A stretch of 64,000 nt of DNA, taken from positions 47,135-111,134 of the forward strand of contig NZ_NNBK01000010.1 in the NCBI RefSeq assembly GCF_002803075.1, written 5' to 3'. The notes beneath the pieces are model-generated. The model saw only the letters and a list, made by a program, of their open reading frames with translations. It made no database searches and was not told the DNA's origin. This DNA is from Streptomyces sp. CB01373 (GTDB lineage Bacteria; Actinomycetota; Actinomycetes; Streptomycetales; Streptomycetaceae). Below are positions 61,594 to 64,000 of the stretch, piece by piece. How positions within the stretch are numbered: position 1 is the stretch's first letter; every line of letters starts with the position of its first letter. A program made the position numbers and the translations under genes.

Positions 61594-63246
61594 TCAGCGG
61601 GAGCGGAGGGCGCGGTACTTGGCGACCAGGGTGGTCGTGGAGGGGTCCAGTCCCTCCACCTGCGCCCCCTCGGTCAGCGCCGGTTCCACCCGCTTCGCCA
61701 GGACCTTGCCCAGCTCGACTCCCCACTGGTCGAAGGAGTCGATGTTCCAGACGGCGCCCTGGACGAACACCTTGTGCTCGTACAGGGCGATCAGCTGACC
61801 CAGCACCGACGGAGTCAGCTCGCGCGCGAGGATCGTGGTCGTGGGGTGGTTCCCGCGGAAGGTCTTGTGCGGCACCAGCTCGGCGGGCACCCCCTCCGCC
61901 CGAACCTCCTCCGGTGTCTTGCCGAAGGCCAGCGCCTGGGTCTGCGCGAAGAAGTTGGCCATCAGCAGATCGTGCTGCGCCCGGAGTTCACCGCTCAGCT
62001 CGGCCACCGGCTCGGCGAAGCCGATGAAGTCCGCCGGAATCAGCTTCGTACCCTGGTGGATCAACTGGTAGTACGCGTGCTGCCCGTTCGTGCCGGGCGT
62101 CCCCCACACCACCGGCCCGGTCTGCCACCCCACCGGCTCCCCGTCCCGCTGCACGGACTTCCCGTTGGACTCCATGTCCAGCTGCTGGAGATACGCGGTG
62201 AACTTCGACAGATAGTGGGAGTACGGCAGCACCGCATGCGACTGCGCGTCATGGAAGTTGCCGTACCAGATACCCAACAGCCCCAGCAGCAGCGGCACGT
62301 TGGACTCGGGCGGCGCGGTCCTGAAGTGCTCGTCGACGAGACGGAAGCCGTCCAGCATCTCCCGGAACCGGTCCGGCCCGATCGCGATCATCAGGGACAG
62401 GCCGATCGCGGAATCGTACGAGTACCGCCCCCCGACCCAGTCCCAGAACTCGAACATGTTCTCGACGTCGATGCCGAACCCGGACACCTTCTCCGTGTTC
62501 GTGGACAGCGCCACGAAGTGCCGGGCGACCGCCTCCGGGCCGGCCTTCAGCTCGCTCAGCAGCCAGTTGCGCGCCGACGTGGCGTTGGTGATCGTCTCGA
62601 TGGTGGTGAACGTCTTGGAGGCGATGACGAACAGCGTCTCCGACGCGTCCAGATCCCGCACGGCCTCGTGCAGGTCCGCGCCGTCGACATTCGACACGAA
62701 CCGCACCGTCAGACCGCGGTCCGTATAGGCCCGCAGCGCCTCGTACGCCATCGCGGGCCCCAGGTCGGAGCCGCCGATGCCGACGTTGACCACATTGCGG
62801 ATCCGCTTGCCGGTGTGCCCGGTCCACTCCCCCGACCGCACCCGGTGGGCGAAGTCGCTCATCTTGTCGAGGACCGCGTGCACCCCCGGAACGACGTTCT
62901 CCCCGTCGACCTCGATCACCGCGTCCCGTGGCGCGCGCAACGCCGTGTGCAGCACGGCCCGGTCCTCGGTGACGTTGATCCTCGCGCCGCGGAACATGGC
63001 GTCCCGCAGCCCGAACACGTCCGTCGCGGCGGCCAGCTCCCGCAGCAGCCGCAGCGTCTCGTCGGTGACGAGATGCTTGGAGTAGTCGACGTACAGATCA
63101 CCGACCTGGAGGGCGTACGCCTCGCCGCGCTCCGGGTGGGCCGCGAACAGATCGCGCAGACCGGTGTCGGCGAGCTCCTCACGGTGCCTGGTCAGAGCGG
63201 TCCACTCCGGCCTCTGGTTGAGCCTGGTACGGGCGTCTGCGTTCAT
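61594..63246 (-). CDS. pgi: Glucose-6-phosphate isomerase
   Basis: A 550-aa enzyme interconverting glucose 6-phosphate and fructose 6-phosphate. Signatures are VNVGIGGSDLGPAMAYEAL, FVIASKTFTTIETITNA, GTNGQHAYYQLIHQG and DQWGVELGKVLAKRVEPAL. It links glycolysis to the pentose phosphate operon 10 kb away. The ATG at 63244-63246 has GAGG 6 nt upstream. Confidence 0.97.
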   Translation of the reverse strand: MNADARTRLNQRPEWTALTRHREELADTGLRDLFAAHPERGEAYALQVGDLYVDYSKHLVTDETLRLLRELAAATDVFGLRDAMFRGARINVTEDRAVLHTALRAPRDAVIEVDGENVVPGVHAVLDKMSDFAHRVRSGEWTGHTGKRIRNVVNVGIGGSDLGPAMAYEALRAYTDRGLTVRFVSNVDGADLHEAVRDLDASETLFVIASKTFTTIETITNATSARNWLLSELKAGPEAVARHFVALSTNTEKVSGFGIDVENMFEFWDWVGGRYSYDSAIGLSLMIAIGPDRFREMLDGFRLVDEHFRTAPPESNVPLLLGLLGIWYGNFHDAQSHAVLPYSHYLSKFTAYLQQLDMESNGKSVQRDGEPVGWQTGPVVWGTPGTNGQHAYYQLIHQGTKLIPADFIGFAEPVAELSGELRAQHDLLMANFFAQTQALAFGKTPEEVRAEGVPAELVPHKTFRGNHPTTTILARELTPSVLGQLIALYEHKVFVQGAVWNIDSFDQWGVELGKVLAKRVEPALTEGAQVEGLDPSTTTLVAKYRALRSR

Positions 63247-63312
63247 TCGGACCTCAGCCTTCTTTCCTAGCTGTCCTGCGTCCTTGCCCCGCTGCCGCTC
63301 CAACCTAGTTGA

Positions 63313-64000
63313 TCAGCGGGTGACATGAGTCGTCGTCACGCCGTCGTCCGGCGCAACAACGAGTACGTCGGCACGGCGCACGGGTATCAGCGCGGCCACG
63401 GAAAGGACGAAGAAGCCGGCCGTGAGCAGCGCCGGCCAGTTCGGCCCCCACACCGCGGCGACGGCCCCGCCGAGCACCGCCCCGAGCGGTGCCCCGGCCA
63501 CCGCCAGGGTGCGGAAGGCCGCGCTGACCCGTCCCAGCATCCCGGCGGGGCTGCGCTGCTGCATCAGCGTCGTCGTGTTGACGTTCCACACCATGCCCAT
63601 CAGCCCGAACACGGCCAGCGCGGCCACCGCGACGGCCAGGCTGCGCACCAGTCCCACGACCGCCAGGGCGGCGATCTGCACCACGCCGGCCAGCAGTACG
63701 GCCCGCATCCGCCCGAGCCGGGCCACGATCGGCCGGTTGGCCGCTCCACCGGCCAGGCTGCCCAGCGTGTACGCCGTCAGCACCATCGCGTACCCCTTGG
63801 TGCCCGCGCCGAGCCAGCCGGTCACGACGACCACCAGGGTGGCGATGAGCGCGCCCATCCCGACGTTGCACAGCGCGGTGGCGGCGCACAGCCCGCGCAG
63901 GGCCCTGTCCCGCCCGAGGGCGCGCAGTCCCTCGGCTGTCTCCCGCCGCAGCGTGCTCCCCGCGGGTCTCGGCTTCCGCTCGGGCACGGAAACCCGCAGG
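63313..64000 (-). CDS. MFS transporter (partial, N-terminus beyond window)
   Basis: The C-terminal 228 residues or so of a major facilitator. The frame stays open to the window edge, and the visible part resembles the second six-helix half: WLGAGTKGYAMVLTAYTLGSLAG, NRPIVARLGRMRAVLLAGVVQ, VFGLMGMVWNVNTTTLMQQRSP, VAGAPLGAVLGGAVAAVWG. RSPAGMLGRVSAAFR is typical of the enterobactin-exporter-like MFS-3 group. The substrate is unknown. It is probably separate from pgi, 66 bp away. Confidence 0.85.
   Translation of the reverse strand, partial: LRVSVPERKPRPAGSTLRRETAEGLRALGRDRALRGLCAATALCNVGMGALIATLVVVVTGWLGAGTKGYAMVLTAYTLGSLAGGAANRPIVARLGRMRAVLLAGVVQIAALAVVGLVRSLAVAVAALAVFGLMGMVWNVNTTTLMQQRSPAGMLGRVSAAFRTLAVAGAPLGAVLGGAVAAVWGPNWPALLTAGFFVLSVAALIPVRRADVLVVAPDDGVTTTHVTR

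Overview
The window is a high-GC (about 72%) actinomycete chromosome segment, almost certainly Streptomyces. The evidence is codon use with G/C in nearly every third position, many GTG starts, ATGA/GTGA gene overlaps, Streptomyces-type short GC-rich hairpin repeats, and a core gene order that I recall, from memory, being much the same in S. coelicolor: dapA, dapD, suf operon, ctaA/ctaB, tkt-tal-zwf-opcA-pgl, pgi. I see no rRNA, tRNA, CRISPR array or intact insertion sequence.

Layout. 1-4.8 kb: reverse-strand sugar-acid cluster (ABC permeases, IlvD/Edd dehydratase, DHDPS-family lyase, GntR regulator) with two LacI-type operators. 5-9.7 kb: small metal-binding-type enzyme, MFS exporter, an unknown protein preceded by a 27-codon overlapping ORF, and a uronate dehydrogenase. 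9.9-15 kb: DeoR regulator plus a polyol-type ABC transporter and a zinc dehydrogenase. 15-18.4 kb: two TerD-family stress proteins and a conserved unknown. 18.7-20.5 kb: secreted nuclease. 20.7-22.7 kb: four small envelope-type genes. 22.8 kb: dapA.

23.7-29.0 kb is an accessory island between dapA and dapD with visibly lower GC. It carries a DUF4041 + GIY-YIG nuclease that looks like an actinobacterial relative of the SNIPE anti-phage protein, preceded by two perfect inverted repeats. A convergent cassette follows: XRE/TPR regulator, unknown, NUDIX, unknown. The XRE regulator has candidate direct-repeat operators on the cassette promoter.

29-42 kb: dapD, a TetR/SMR efflux pair with a 26-bp palindromic operator, the sufRBD-Rieske-CSU-sufT iron-sulfur operon (SufR box over a leaderless GTG start, plus an upstream IdeR/DmdR-like iron box), an AAC(3)-type acetyltransferase, an ABC exporter with a duplicated gene junction, and ctaA. 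42.5-50.9 kb: ctaB diverges from the oxidative and non-oxidative pentose phosphate operon tkt-tal-zwf-opcA-pgl. 51-57.7 kb: alpha-glucoside-type operon (GH13, binding protein, two permeases) and a second binding protein. 57.9-61.5 kb: PadR regulator with an ABC/FtsX exporter. 61.6 kb to the end: pgi and an incomplete MFS gene.

Themes: carbohydrate uptake feeds the central carbon genes, redox and iron-sulfur homeostasis come next, and a single defence-like island sits in a lysine-biosynthesis neighbourhood.
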